Source of the DNA: Chitinophagaceae bacterium
GTDB lineage: Bacteria > Bacteroidota > Bacteroidia > Chitinophagales > Chitinophagaceae
Direction of reading: 5' to 3'
Assembly: GCA_023957125.1 (NCBI GenBank)
Contig: JAMLHL010000002.1
Coordinates: 248,001 to 312,000 of the forward strand
DNA: 64,000 nucleotides
Below are positions 23,665 to 32,929 of the stretch, in pieces. A program made the position numbers and the translations under genes. Position 1 is the stretch's first letter; the number at the start of each line of letters is the position of its first letter. The notes beneath the pieces are model-generated. The model worked only from the letters and a program-made list of their open reading frames with translations, was not told where the DNA came from and made no database searches.

Positions 23665-25578
23665 ATGATATACGGCATTTCCTACACGGCTCTAACTTTT
23701 TTCATACTTTTTGTAGCCTTTGTACTCTGGTTATCTTTTTATCTTGGTAAAAGAACCAAATCGGCTTCCACCTATTACGCGGCTGGCGGTAAAATACACT
23801 GGTCGGTAAACGGCATCGCATTTGCAGGAGATTACCTGTCGGCAGCCTCATTTTTAGGCATCTGCGGGATGATAGCCATATCCGGATACGATGGCTTCTT
23901 ATACGCGATCGGCTTTTTGGCAGGATGGATCGTAGCGCTCTTCCTGATAGCGGAACCCTTTAAAAAATTAGGAAAGTACACTTTCACCGATGCCTTAAAT
24001 TCAAAATTTAACTCCAGGGCCATCACGCTCACGGCATCCGTCAGTACGCTGATCATTTCGATCTTTTATCTTATTCCCCAGATGGTTGGCGCCGGCGACC
24101 TGGTAACGCCGCTTCTCGGCCTGCCCCATTGGGTGGGGGTTTTATTAGTGGGGCTGATCGTGATCTTCATAGTAGCCACCGCAGGTATGGCGTCAACCAC
24201 CTATGTTCAATTTATAAAAGGCGGGTTGCTGATAGTGCTATCCTTCTTACTAACGGGGTATATCCTGAAACATGGCTTTACATTAACCCCCGATCATCCC
24301 GGTCAGCCTTATCACGCGTTCATAGAAATGACCCCGGAAGTCAAGGGAGATAAAGTAATCACCGCAGGCGACTGGAAGGTTTTGGACCAGGTGGAAGTGA
24401 AAGGAAAAAAACTGGTCCGCCTGGAAAAAGAAGGAATTGTCCGGTGGTTTGATTTAGCCGGGCAGGAAGGGCATTACCTGCTCAAGGAAGTATTGTCTAT
24501 CACGCACGATAAATCCGGTCAGGTACTGTACAACGGCGAACCACAGGCTAACGGAAATTTTTACCAGGTAGGACATCTGAGTAAAATTGTGGTGGATGGT
24601 AAGGAAGTGGATAAGACAGGCGCGGTGGGACCGGTTGAATACCTTTCCATCCTGGAAAACAGCACCGTTGTCCGTTTCTTAAACGCAAAATTTACCTACG
24701 GCGATGAAAGCGTATCCGTTTACTATCCACACGAAACTTCGGGTAAGGATTTTCTGCTGCCGGGTTTGAAATATAAAATCGGGAAAGGCTCGAGTATCTG
24801 GAGTAAACTGGATTTCATCTCGCTGATGCTGGCCTTGTTTTTAGGAACGGCGGCGCTGCCCCATATTTTGATTCGTTATTACACCGTGAGGTCGGCACGC
24901 GATGCCCGGAAATCAACCATCCTGGCTATTGCCGCCATTGGCGCTTTTTATGTATTGACGCTCTATATGGGACTGGGTGCAGCGGTTAACGGTTCTATGG
25001 ATGTGGAATCCAGCAATATGGCTGCTCCTTTGTTGGCCAGGGCTTTTGGCGCCGTATTGTTTTCCGCCATCTCAGCCGTGGCCTTCGCCACCATCCTCGG
25101 CACGGTATCCGGATTGATCGTAGCCGCTTCGGGGGCCATCGCGCATGACTTCATTGACTTGTACCTGAAGAAAAACCTGGATGAGAATGCCAAAGTCAAA
25201 GCCGGTAAAATCGCCGCTTTCGCGGTGGGCATTTCAGCTATCATATTAGGGATGGCCTTTAAAGGCGTGAATGTGTCCTTCCTGGTAGGATGGGCCTTTG
25301 CCATCGCGGCCTCCGCCAATCTGCCCGCCATCCTGTTCCTGTTATTCTGGAAGAAAACTTCTTCCAGGGGTATTGCTTATTCCATTGTGGTAGGGATAGT
25401 CGCTTCCCTGGCCATCATCCTCACCTCGCCAACGATGTGGGGTATATACGGACTGGACCCGGCTAATGCACCACATCATTTAGAGAATCCGGCATTGATT
25501 TCATTTCCGTTAGCGGCTCTAACGGTTTATGCTTTATCGCTGGCTTATCCCAACGGGAAAATAACAGCGGCCAAGTAA
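23665..25578 (+). CDS. sodium:solute symporter, acetate permease (ActP) type
   Basis: 637 residues of the sodium:solute symporter (SSS) family with about 13 membrane segments: SFYLGKRTKSASTYYAAGGKI at the start, FAGDYLSAASFLGICGMIA (sodium site region) and the FLGTAALPHILIRYYTV motif typical of ActP. It is longer than E. coli ActP (549 residues) because of an extramembrane insert of about 160 residues (roughly 210-375, nt 24290-24790), rich in charged residues and beta-strand. The adjacent DUF485 gene supports the ActP assignment. The substrate is probably acetate or another short monocarboxylate. Confidence 0.9.
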   Translation: MIYGISYTALTFFILFVAFVLWLSFYLGKRTKSASTYYAAGGKIHWSVNGIAFAGDYLSAASFLGICGMIAISGYDGFLYAIGFLAGWIVALFLIAEPFKKLGKYTFTDALNSKFNSRAITLTASVSTLIISIFYLIPQMVGAGDLVTPLLGLPHWVGVLLVGLIVIFIVATAGMASTTYVQFIKGGLLIVLSFLLTGYILKHGFTLTPDHPGQPYHAFIEMTPEVKGDKVITAGDWKVLDQVEVKGKKLVRLEKEGIVRWFDLAGQEGHYLLKEVLSITHDKSGQVLYNGEPQANGNFYQVGHLSKIVVDGKEVDKTGAVGPVEYLSILENSTVVRFLNAKFTYGDESVSVYYPHETSGKDFLLPGLKYKIGKGSSIWSKLDFISLMLALFLGTAALPHILIRYYTVRSARDARKSTILAIAAIGAFYVLTLYMGLGAAVNGSMDVESSNMAAPLLARAFGAVLFSAISAVAFATILGTVSGLIVAASGAIAHDFIDLYLKKNLDENAKVKAGKIAAFAVGISAIILGMAFKGVNVSFLVGWAFAIAASANLPAILFLLFWKKTSSRGIAYSIVVGIVASLAIILTSPTMWGIYGLDPANAPHHLENPALISFPLAALTVYALSLAYPNGKITAAK

Positions 25579-25627
25579 AGAACGGTGCCTGAAACAAACC
25601 GGTTGATCTGTCCGGCCGGGGTGTTTT

Positions 25628-25831
25628 TTAATTTTCCACCCTGAAAGCTATCTTGCAGATGGCGCCATAGGAAATAATGTCACTCCCTTTTACATGACAC
25701 TTGAGATCCTTTACATAAACAGAATCAATATTCTTTATTGTTTTCGAAGCTTCTTTCACCGCATTTTGAACGGCGTCTTCAAAACTTTTTTCCGAAGAAG
25801 CAATAAGTTCTATAATTTTTACCACTGCCAT
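25628..25831 (-). CDS. dodecin family flavin-binding protein
   Basis: 67 residues, the size of dodecins, which form hollow dodecamers that store flavin. The pattern VVKIIELIASSEKSFEDAVQNAVKEASKTIKNI followed by strands KDLKCHVKGSDIISYGAICKIAF matches the family. The flavin-stacking Trp found in archaeal and many bacterial dodecins is not present; Tyr stands in the corresponding strand (DSVYVKDL), so ligand and affinity are uncertain. It converges with the symporter gene. Confidence 0.85.
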   Translation of the reverse strand: MAVVKIIELIASSEKSFEDAVQNAVKEASKTIKNIDSVYVKDLKCHVKGSDIISYGAICKIAFRVEN

Positions 25832-25931
25832 AACCTGAATTTTAAACAGTTAAACAATTTCAATAATGGTTACAATATATCAATAATTTTTTAGATTGCC
25901 GAACATTTCCGGGTGTATCCTCTTTTTCGTC

Positions 25932-25960
25932 TTGATTTGTATGGATTCCACATAGATTTG
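25932..25960 (+). promoter_or_regulatory. promoter candidate of recF (TTG-N18-TAGATTTG)
   Basis: TAGATTTG (25953-25960) matches TAnnTTTG, with TTG at 25932-25934 as a possible -33 element. The box ends four bases before the TTG start of recF, so transcription would begin at or just inside the gene. Confidence 0.4.
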
Positions 25961-25964
25961 TCAT

Positions 25965-27047
25965 TTGTTCAGACTGGATAACATATCACTCATTCAATTC
26001 CGCAATTACAGCCGGAGCCGGTTTATTTTTCCCCGGAAAATAACCGGTATCTGCGGAAAGAATGGCAGCGGAAAAACCAATTTACTTGACGCCATTTATT
26101 ATCTCTGTTTTACTAAAAGCTACTTTGGAAAAACCGATCTTCAAAACACACAGAGCGGGAGTATGGGATTCCGGTTAAACGGAGAACTAACGCTTAAAGA
26201 CCAACACTACGAAATCACTTCTGTTTTGAGGGAAAACGGGAAGAAAGAATTCAGCGTTAACCGGGAAAACTATACCCGGTTTTCCTCCCATATCGGGCGG
26301 TTCCCCTGTGTGATGATCGCTCCCGACGACGTGGAAGTGATCACCGGGACGAGTGAGGAAAGAAGAAAGTTCATAGACTATACCATGGCCCAGTTAGATG
26401 CCGTTTACCTGCAAAACCTTATCCATTACAATAAGCTACTGCAGCAACGGAACAGCGTTCTCAGACAAAGAGCCGAATCCGGCGTCATGGATGAGCACCT
26501 GCTGGAAGTGATCTCCAATCAACTGATTGGGGTAGGTAATTTTATTTATGCCGCGCGCAAACAGTTCCTCGAAAAATTTATCCCGGTTATTATTGACTTG
26601 TATTATTCTATTGCCGAATCTAAAGAAAAATTAACGGTATCATACAAAAGTCATTTAAAATCAATTAGTTTTGAAGAAATATTGATCCGAAATAAAGCCA
26701 GAGATTTTGCCTTGCAGCGTACCAGCCAGGGGGTGCATCGGGATGATCTTGAGTTGTATCTGGACGGAACGCCTTTTAAAACGAACGGCTCGCAGGGTCA
26801 AAGAAAAAGCCTGCTGTTTGCATTAAAACTTGCAGAATTCGAAGTACTGAAACAACACACCGGGTTTCCTCCACTCCTTTTACTGGACGATGTGTTTGAG
26901 AAATTAGATGAAGACCGGATGAAGAATCTTCTGTTAAAAGTGTGCGTTGCAAATGAGGGCCAGGTTTTTATCACCGACACGCATTGCGACCGGCTTCGTC
27001 AGTCGCTGGAACAATTACAGGCGGAATTTGAACTGATTACGTTGTAA
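25965..27047 (+). CDS. recF: DNA replication and repair protein RecF
   Basis: 360 residues, an SMC-like ABC ATPase that loads RecA at single-strand gaps. Walker A is GKNGSGKTN at about residues 31-39, the signature motif is TNGSQGQRKSLLFALKLAE, and Walker B is PLLLLDDVFEKLDEDR. The start is TTG 25965, which gives MFRLDNISLIQFRNY in perfect register with the family; an in-frame ATG at 25941 is blocked by a TAG four codons later. A -7 box ends four bases before the start. The gene stands alone before a repeat-rich gap. Confidence 0.94.
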   Translation: MFRLDNISLIQFRNYSRSRFIFPRKITGICGKNGSGKTNLLDAIYYLCFTKSYFGKTDLQNTQSGSMGFRLNGELTLKDQHYEITSVLRENGKKEFSVNRENYTRFSSHIGRFPCVMIAPDDVEVITGTSEERRKFIDYTMAQLDAVYLQNLIHYNKLLQQRNSVLRQRAESGVMDEHLLEVISNQLIGVGNFIYAARKQFLEKFIPVIIDLYYSIAESKEKLTVSYKSHLKSISFEEILIRNKARDFALQRTSQGVHRDDLELYLDGTPFKTNGSQGQRKSLLFALKLAEFEVLKQHTGFPPLLLLDDVFEKLDEDRMKNLLLKVCVANEGQVFITDTHCDRLRQSLEQLQAEFELITL

Positions 27048-27103
27048 ACCTGTAAATAGGAGTGCTGAATAACCGGGGCACTTTATGGGATGTGAGTTAA
27101 AAT

Positions 27104-27347
27104 GCCACGAATGCACGAATCTTTTGTTGGAATTCGTAAAAATTTTATGAGGATGGTACGTTTTTGAGGATAAGATTTGATCTGACAGCTTTGGTGCTGC
27201 AAGATTTTGTTAGAATTATCTGAAAATGTCCGCAGCGATCAGCCATAAAATACAATTATGCTAATTTGATATACGAATACGCCACAGGGCCCTGATGAAT
27301 AGAAGGTGTTCCCTGACAGATGGAAGGGGCATTCGTGCATTCGTGGC
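27104..27347. repeat. perfect 17-base inverted repeat GCCACGAATGCACGAAT
   Basis: The arms at 27104-27120 and 27331-27347 are perfect reverse complements separated by 210 bases. Related, more compact copies occur at 41250-41299 and 42833-42887. Between the arms is a CCCTGATGAATAGAAGG unit like those at 13 kb. Confidence 0.85.
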
Positions 27348-27384
27348 ATAGAGAACAATGCGATGCAGTTAAACAGAAGCCCCA

Positions 27385-27470
27385 AATTACCATTCCGATA
27401 AAGATCCGGTTGAAGATCGCTCTTATCCGAAAAGGTCGCTGCTGAGGTACTGGTCTCGCGGTCGCAAACG
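27385..27470 (-). pseudogene. decayed duplicate of the cysM 3' end
   Basis: About 86 bases closely match 27762-27849, the end of cysM plus the bases just downstream of it. Both hold the same TTATCCGAAAAGGTCGCTGC segment, which encodes the final residues. This copy has one base missing near TGCGACCGCGAGACC relative to the intact gene, so its frame is broken. No further upstream part of cysM is found beside it. It is a direct repeat about 377 bases from the real gene end. Confidence 0.75.
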
Positions 27471-27509
27471 CGGTCTTCCTTTTAACTCCATACGTTCCGC
27501 TGTTTTTCT

Positions 27510-27574
27510 GCTACTTTTTTGCGGAAAAAAGTAGCGCAAAAAGCCGCCGGGGAATAATTACAGCAATTCCCCGG
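27510..27574. repeat. two perfect hairpins in the recF-cysM gap
   Basis: First hairpin: 11-bp perfect stem GCTACTTTTTT/AAAAAAGTAGC (27510-27520 with 27525-27535, loop GCGG). Second: 9-bp perfect stem CCGGGGAAT/ATTCCCCGG (27547-27555 with 27566-27574). The first resembles a common Bacteroidota intergenic repeat. Neither has a terminal T-run on either strand. The whole gap 27048-27799 carries no gene that I can support. Confidence 0.65.
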
Positions 27575-27799
27575 AACGCCCTGATTGAGCCATACTACTA
27601 CTGTAGCCTCAACTATAGAACCCTGATATATGTTGATGCACCTCGCCGGGTATTAAACTGCCAGTAAAAAACAAACCAGTAGGTAAAATGTTGGTTTATT
27701 TTGGGTATTATTTTTAACGAAGCAATGGAAACAGCTATATTATAACCTAAACCATTCTTGTAATTACCATTCCGATAAATATCCTGTAGAAGACTGCTC

Positions 27800-28672
27800 T
27801 TATCCGAAAAGGTCGCTGCTAAGATACCGGTCTCCCCTGTCGCAAACGATGAAGACAATTGTTCCGGAAGACAATTCCATACTCAAACGCAGCGCTGCCG
27901 AAGCCGCCCCGCCACTGCTCATCCCTGCAAAAATGCCCTCTGATTTAGCCAGTTGCCGGCTGGTTTCTTTAGCATCCTCCTGTGAAACGTCTATGGTGCG
28001 GTCCACCCGTTCCGGCTCGAAAATTTTGGGCAGGTATTCTTTCGACCATCTCCGGATCCCCGGTATGGAGGAACCTTCCGTGGGCTGGCATCCGATGATC
28101 TGTATATTGGGATTTTGTTCTTTTAAGTACATGGAGCACCCCATTATGGTGCCGGTGGTGCCCATAGAGCTCACGAAATGCGTGATTGTGCCCCCGGTGT
28201 CGTTCCATATTTCCGGCCCGGTAGTTTTGTAATGAGCCAGCGCATTATCCGGGTTGGCAAATTGATTGAGCTGATAAAACGCCCCGGTGGCCGCTTTTTC
28301 TTCCGCATAATCCCGGCAGGCCTCGATTGTTTCAAGTAAAGTAACTTTTGCGCCATAGGCCTGCATCGTCAATACCCGCTCACGGGTAGAATTGGCGGGC
28401 ATTGCAAGTTCTACCTCCAGTCCAAAAATATTAGCGGCGAGGGCCATCGCGATTCCCGTATTTCCGCTGGTTGGTTCTATCAATTTTGTATCAGAAGAAA
28501 TATCGCCCCGCTCAAGCGCCTGCCGGATCATGTTAAACACCGGCCGGTCTTTTACACTTCCACCGGGGTTGTCGCCCTCAAGCTTTGCAAAAATTTTCAC
28601 ATCGGGGTTCCTGTTTAATTTCTGAAGTTCCACCAGCGGAGTCTTTCCCACTAAATCAGCTACAGTTGCCAT
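27800..28672 (-). CDS. cysM: cysteine synthase B (O-acetylserine sulfhydrylase)
   Basis: 290 residues of the fold-type II PLP family. The Schiff-base lysine is Lys41 in GGSVKDRP; PTSGNTGIAMA binds the substrate carboxylate and SSMGTTGTIMG binds the cofactor phosphate. It makes cysteine from O-acetylserine and sulfide or thiosulfate. The length and the C-terminal VCDRGDRYLSSDLFG fit CysM rather than the longer CysK. Its ATG overlaps the TAA of cysE (TAATG), so the two are translationally coupled. Its 3' end exists in a second, decayed copy at 27385-27470. Confidence 0.95.
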   Translation of the reverse strand: MATVADLVGKTPLVELQKLNRNPDVKIFAKLEGDNPGGSVKDRPVFNMIRQALERGDISSDTKLIEPTSGNTGIAMALAANIFGLEVELAMPANSTRERVLTMQAYGAKVTLLETIEACRDYAEEKAATGAFYQLNQFANPDNALAHYKTTGPEIWNDTGGTITHFVSSMGTTGTIMGCSMYLKEQNPNIQIIGCQPTEGSSIPGIRRWSKEYLPKIFEPERVDRTIDVSQEDAKETSRQLAKSEGIFAGMSSGGAASAALRLSMELSSGTIVFIVCDRGDRYLSSDLFG

Positions 28673-29490
28673 TATACTTTATTTTTAATTGTTCTTTTTT
28701 CCACGATGATCTCTGAGGTATGATAGACGAAAGAGTCGGAGGGCACACTTTCCGTTAGCCATACGTTACCGCCTATAATGCTGTTACATCCTATAATGGT
28801 GTCTCCGCCCAATATGGTTGCATTGGAATAAATGATTACGTTATCCTCCACCGTCGGGTGCCGTTTTACGGAAGCCATGCTCTTGTCAACACTCAGAGCG
28901 CCCAGGGTAACTCCCTGGTATATCTTCACATAATCTCCGATAACTGCAGTTTCTCCGATCACAATCCCTGTACCGTGATCCACATAAAAATATTCTCCTA
29001 TCTCAGCCCCGGGGTGAATATCTATACCGGTTTTTGAATGCGCATGTTCGGTCAGTATCCTGGGCAATAATGGTACCTCAAGCGTTAACAGAAGATGGGC
29101 GATCCTGTAAAAACATAAGGCAAAAAACCCGGGATAGGCCCGGATTACCTCAAATTCACTTTTTGCCGCAGGGTCGCCTTCGAGGATCGCAGTTACATCC
29201 GTATTCAGTACCCGGTACAACTCCGGCGCTCCCTCAAAAAACCGTTTTGAAACCAACTCGTTATTACAGTCGCTGCAAGCTTTCGTAGCGTTAAGCATTG
29301 CGGTAAGGGCATCCTCCAGCCGGTTAAAAGCCGCCTCAATTTCATCTACCGTATTATAGTTTTGATGAGACAGTTCCGGAAACAACAGGCAGATCACCTC
29401 AAAAGCCCACGCTGCAATAGCTTCATTTGGTGGTACGTCCTCCAGAAGCTGTCGCTTGTCAAAAATAAGCCGACTCAGTTTTTTTGTCAT
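28672..29490 (-). CDS. cysE: serine O-acetyltransferase
   Basis: 272 residues. An N-terminal helical domain is followed by a left-handed beta-helix of hexapeptide repeats: IDIHPGAEIGEYFYVDHGTGI carries the catalytic His, then GETAVIGDYVKIYQGVTLGA and the VIIYSNATILGGDTIIGCNSIIGGN coils. It acetylates serine with acetyl-CoA to supply the cysM product downstream. It resembles the EpsC-type serine acetyltransferases. cysM starts inside its stop codon, so acetylation and sulfhydrylation are produced together and may form a cysteine synthase complex. Confidence 0.95.
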   Translation of the reverse strand: MTKKLSRLIFDKRQLLEDVPPNEAIAAWAFEVICLLFPELSHQNYNTVDEIEAAFNRLEDALTAMLNATKACSDCNNELVSKRFFEGAPELYRVLNTDVTAILEGDPAAKSEFEVIRAYPGFFALCFYRIAHLLLTLEVPLLPRILTEHAHSKTGIDIHPGAEIGEYFYVDHGTGIVIGETAVIGDYVKIYQGVTLGALSVDKSMASVKRHPTVEDNVIIYSNATILGGDTIIGCNSIIGGNVWLTESVPSDSFVYHTSEIIVEKRTIKNKV

Positions 29491-29544
29491 CTATCGGGGT
29501 CGCTTAAAGTAAAATGAATGATGTACTGATCACGGGCCTTATCA

Positions 29545-30471
29545 TTATTTGGCAAATGCTTTTTTCTTCAACCAATCGGTCCTGCCCCGTCCTTCAAACA
29601 CATGTCTCTCGCTATGATAGGAGGAACGAACAAGGGGACCGCTTTCCACGTAATCAAATCCCATATCATAACCCGCTTCAATATATTCCGCAAATTCGTC
29701 CGGATGCACAAAACGCAAAACCGGCAGGTGCTTCGGGGAAGGTTGGAGATATTGTCCCAAAGTGATGACGTCCACATTATTGGCCCGAAGATCCCGCATG
29801 GTCTGCAAAACTTCTTCTTTTTTTTCACCCAGCCCCAGCATAATACCCGACTTGGTACGCATTCCTTTTTCTTTCAGGTATTTAAGCACTTCCATACTCC
29901 TCCAGTACTTTGCCTGTATCCGCACTAGCCTCGTCATCCGTTCCACGGTTTCCACATTGTGCGACACCACTTCAGGTGCAGCATCCACAATGCGCTGTAT
30001 ATTTTCATGCTGTCCTTTAAAATCGGGGATCAGGGTTTCCAGTGTGGTATCCGGATTCAACGCTTTTACCGCTTTTATGGTATTGTACCAGATAATGCTT
30101 CCTCCATCTTTCAGATCATCCCGGTCCACAGAGGTGATCACCGCGTGTTTCACCTTCATCAGGTGAATGGCTTCGGCTACCCGCTGCGGCTCATCCCAAT
30201 CCACCACTCCCGGTCTGCCGGTGGCTACATTACAAAAACCACAACTCCGGGTGCATATATTTCCCAATATCATAAAAGTTGCCGTACCCGCTCCCCAGCA
30301 CTCGCCCATATTGGGGCAGTTGCCGCTTTCACAGATGGTATGCAGCTTATGGGTATTGACAATATTCCTGACGTTTTTATAGTTCTCGCCAATCGGTAAT
30401 TTCACTCTCAGCCAATCGGGTTTTTTGATTCGCTGTACCGGTGAAGCGGGAGACGCACTAACTCCACTCAT
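29545..30471 (-). CDS. lipA: lipoyl synthase
   Basis: 308 residues, a radical SAM enzyme with two iron-sulfur clusters. The auxiliary cluster cysteines are in [13 protein letters not shown] and the radical-SAM CxxxCxxC is in [36 protein letters not shown] and the C-terminal [12 protein letters not shown], with the conserved RSSY, complete the signature. It inserts two sulfurs into octanoyl groups of lipoyl domains, including that of pyruvate dehydrogenase E2. A complete -33/-7 promoter lies upstream, partly inside the end of the preceding gene. Confidence 0.97.
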   Translation of the reverse strand: MSGVSASPASPVQRIKKPDWLRVKLPIGENYKNVRNIVNTHKLHTICESGNCPNMGECWGAGTATFMILGNICTRSCGFCNVATGRPGVVDWDEPQRVAEAIHLMKVKHAVITSVDRDDLKDGGSIIWYNTIKAVKALNPDTTLETLIPDFKGQHENIQRIVDAAPEVVSHNVETVERMTRLVRIQAKYWRSMEVLKYLKEKGMRTKSGIMLGLGEKKEEVLQTMRDLRANNVDVITLGQYLQPSPKHLPVLRFVHPDEFAEYIEAGYDMGFDYVESGPLVRSSYHSERHVFEGRGRTDWLKKKAFAK

Positions 30472-30500
30472 AATTTAAGGTATAAATGTTTTCGGAAGCA

Positions 30501-30532
30501 CAAAAGTAACCGACTTACTTCCGTTTGCCAAA
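30501..30532 (-). promoter_or_regulatory. lipA promoter TTTG-N20-TACTTTTG
   Basis: On the minus strand a -33 TTTG (30532-30529), a 20-base spacer and a -7 TACTTTTG (30508-30501) fit the Bacteroidota consensus exactly. The -7 box is 29 bases before the lipA ATG. The -33 box lies inside the last codons of the upstream gene. Confidence 0.65.
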
Positions 30533-31333
30533 TAAGAAAGAAACATATGCATTCAGAAACAATTTCCGGGAGGGGTTGTAGGCCATTTGGTCTATATCTT
30601 TAAAATAATATTCCACGTTGATCCCCCCTTCGATGCCCGACAAAATCGTATTAAACCGGTTGTAGTCAAACCTTAACGCGGTTTTCGCGTGTAAGCCCGG
30701 CGCCAGCTTCATTTCATTCCAACCCTTAATGAGTCCCGCCCCGCCAATAATATAGGCAGGGCTGAGGAAAAGAATGCTGTCGGGCGAATCGTATTTCACA
30801 TACCTGGTTTCGTTAGGCTGATCCTGTACTTCCACATAATAAGGCCGCAAAAGTCCTACAGAAATACCTCCCGCTCCGATACCATACACCGACACCCCAT
30901 TTTTGTTGTTCTTGCCGCCAATCAAAACCTGTTGCCCGGCGGCTAACTTCAACTGATAAAATATATTTCTTTTACCATACACAAAGGGGTTGCCAAAGAA
31001 TATAAAGCCGCCCGCGGTGGTGGGGCGGTTATCCTTTCGTTCTTTGGGGTGTTTTTTTTCATTCAGCTCCAGTTGAAAAATCGTTGCACGGGTAACAGAA
31101 TTCGCCCGGCCTAATTCATAAGATAAGCCCCAGCCGTCGGTATTTATTTTCACGCCAAAGGCGTTTTGCTTTTGAAAAGACGGCACTCCTTCCTCTTCTA
31201 ACCGCATCATCTGCATCATTTTTTCTCTTTTTTCCCTGCGCTTATCATCTCTTCTCTGGTCCCCTGGTTGTTGTTGCCCCAATACGCCCCATGCCATGCC
31301 GATGTATAAAACTGTTATAAGGATCTTTTTCAC
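30515..31333 (-). CDS. hypothetical exported, barrel-like protein
   Basis: 272 residues from GTG 31333, chosen because it begins a clear signal peptide (VKKILITVLYIGMAWGVLGQ); a frame to 31384 would add a non-fitting extension. After cleavage comes a highly charged stretch (QRRDDKRREKREKMMQMMRLEEEG). Alternating strands with Gly and aromatic residues follow (GLSYELGRANSVTRATIFQLEL, NIFYQLKLAAGQQVLIG, LFLNAYVSFLFGKRK). The last residues end in an aromatic-rich strand, as in outer-membrane barrels. I do not recognise the family. It lies upstream of lipA. Confidence 0.7.
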   Translation of the reverse strand: MKKILITVLYIGMAWGVLGQQQPGDQRRDDKRREKREKMMQMMRLEEEGVPSFQKQNAFGVKINTDGWGLSYELGRANSVTRATIFQLELNEKKHPKERKDNRPTTAGGFIFFGNPFVYGKRNIFYQLKLAAGQQVLIGGKNNKNGVSVYGIGAGGISVGLLRPYYVEVQDQPNETRYVKYDSPDSILFLSPAYIIGGAGLIKGWNEMKLAPGLHAKTALRFDYNRFNTILSGIEGGINVEYYFKDIDQMAYNPSRKLFLNAYVSFLFGKRK

Positions 31334-31531
31334 CCGGATTATTTTAAGTGTTTCTTTAAACGTAAATTTAAACAAAAATAGCACAATGCCTTCATGTGTT
31401 GTTTACGATGAAAATCTTTATTTGGTTTGCATGCACCTGGATCCGGCGTCTTCGTTGAGACCGGCTTTTCTCCTCATAAATTTAACGTTTCATTTTTTGC
31501 AGGAAGATATTGTAAAATGAAAAAAGACTGT

Positions 31532-32806
31532 TCATCCTGATCTCTTCAAAATAGCATTACCCACCGCGCAATTCAAACAATCTTTATTGAAACAATACAT
31601 TTTGGTGAGCTCGATAAAAGCCTGGGAATCATAGGCCGAATGGTTCAACAAACCCATGAGTTCCCATTTCCTGGTAATCCGGTTTCGTTCCGGTGGCGTG
31701 CTTTCCAACCATTGCAGGGCGTTGTTTTTCGATACCGGATCATCCATGACAACGCCGTAGGCAAATACCACCGGCACCACCGTGTTGATGATGATATTAC
31801 TGACCATTTGAAGGCCTGTTACTTTTTCTTTAAAAGACGAGGGCTCGTCGAACCGATAATGATAATGCCAGTAATCATTGGCAGTAACCGTTAACAGGGT
31901 TTTCAATTGTTCATAATACGTCACCGACCTGACGAGGGAGAACAAACGGGAAGACTGATTGATCAGCTGAGCGAGCTGGGCCAGCCGTACCGTAGGAAAA
32001 TTTCCCGGTCGCATGCGCAGGAAATGCACCGGCAGACAGACGGGCTGGAAATTATATTTTTTCCGGTAAAAAGCATATTCCTTTTGAAGCATCCGGGGAT
32101 ACGCTTCATTGAAATTTGCGTGTAATAGTCCTGCCTGTCCGATTAAAATGGATTCCAGTTGGTGGATTTGCCGCCGGTGTTTTGCCAGGATACGAACCGG
32201 CACAGAGCGGGCAACGGCTTCAAAGGCGTCGCTGTTTACCGTAGTGCCAAAATTCCTGGCCAGCAGCCACCAAAACACTTCTTCCCAATGCCCGTTGGTT
32301 TCTTTCAGATACTGTTCTATCAGGCTGGTTCGTCGTTGAAGCCTTTCCGCGATCAGGCGGGCTTTCCAACTGCTCCATATGACATCCGGCGTCATTGCAA
32401 TGCTCCCGCTGCATGGAATATCACCGGAAGTGTGCATGAACTCTTCGTAGCGCTGCAGGAGCAACTTGGATACTCTGTCCTGCAAAACCAGGGCAGGTAC
32501 GGGATTCCCCCATTCATCGCGCACCTCATAGTCGTTTTCCCAAACCACGTGAAGGATGATGTTTTTGTAATTTTCATCTTTGGAGTGATGATGTAATTTC
32601 CAGTCGGAGGCTTTAACGTGCAGTTCGATATTACCCGCCCAGGTGGTGGCGCCGATTTTAATACCGGCTTCCTGGAAATCAGGGCCCTGGTTAAGATTCA
32701 AATATCCCGGATAAATAATATTCAACGGATCGCCGGCAGTAGTATGCAGGTCTTTCTTATTGAAATACTGCATCTGCCAGATAAATTGCAGCAGGCGTTC
32801 TGTCAT
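31532..32806 (-). CDS. DUF2851 family protein
   Basis: 424 residues. The N-terminal MTERLLQFIWQMQYFNKKDL and GYLNLNQGPDFQEAGIKIG...WAGNIELHVKASDW are hallmark DUF2851 segments; VVWENDYEV and DIPCSGSI follow. The family is common in Bacteroidota and has no experimentally settled function. The C-terminus carries closely spaced cysteines (YCFNKDCLNCAVG), possibly metal-binding. No signal peptide, so cytoplasmic. It is the last core gene before the catabolic island. Confidence 0.88.
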   Translation of the reverse strand: MTERLLQFIWQMQYFNKKDLHTTAGDPLNIIYPGYLNLNQGPDFQEAGIKIGATTWAGNIELHVKASDWKLHHHSKDENYKNIILHVVWENDYEVRDEWGNPVPALVLQDRVSKLLLQRYEEFMHTSGDIPCSGSIAMTPDVIWSSWKARLIAERLQRRTSLIEQYLKETNGHWEEVFWWLLARNFGTTVNSDAFEAVARSVPVRILAKHRRQIHQLESILIGQAGLLHANFNEAYPRMLQKEYAFYRKKYNFQPVCLPVHFLRMRPGNFPTVRLAQLAQLINQSSRLFSLVRSVTYYEQLKTLLTVTANDYWHYHYRFDEPSSFKEKVTGLQMVSNIIINTVVPVVFAYGVVMDDPVSKNNALQWLESTPPERNRITRKWELMGLLNHSAYDSQAFIELTKMYCFNKDCLNCAVGNAILKRSG

Positions 32807-32929
32807 AGGTTAAAATAATGGTGATTCAGTGAAGAAAGATAAGGAAAAAATGGCAGGAAGCAAATAAAACCACACTATTTTACAAAACAGATCCGGGATG
32901 GCGGAGGCTACAACCCGGAAAGACCAGCG

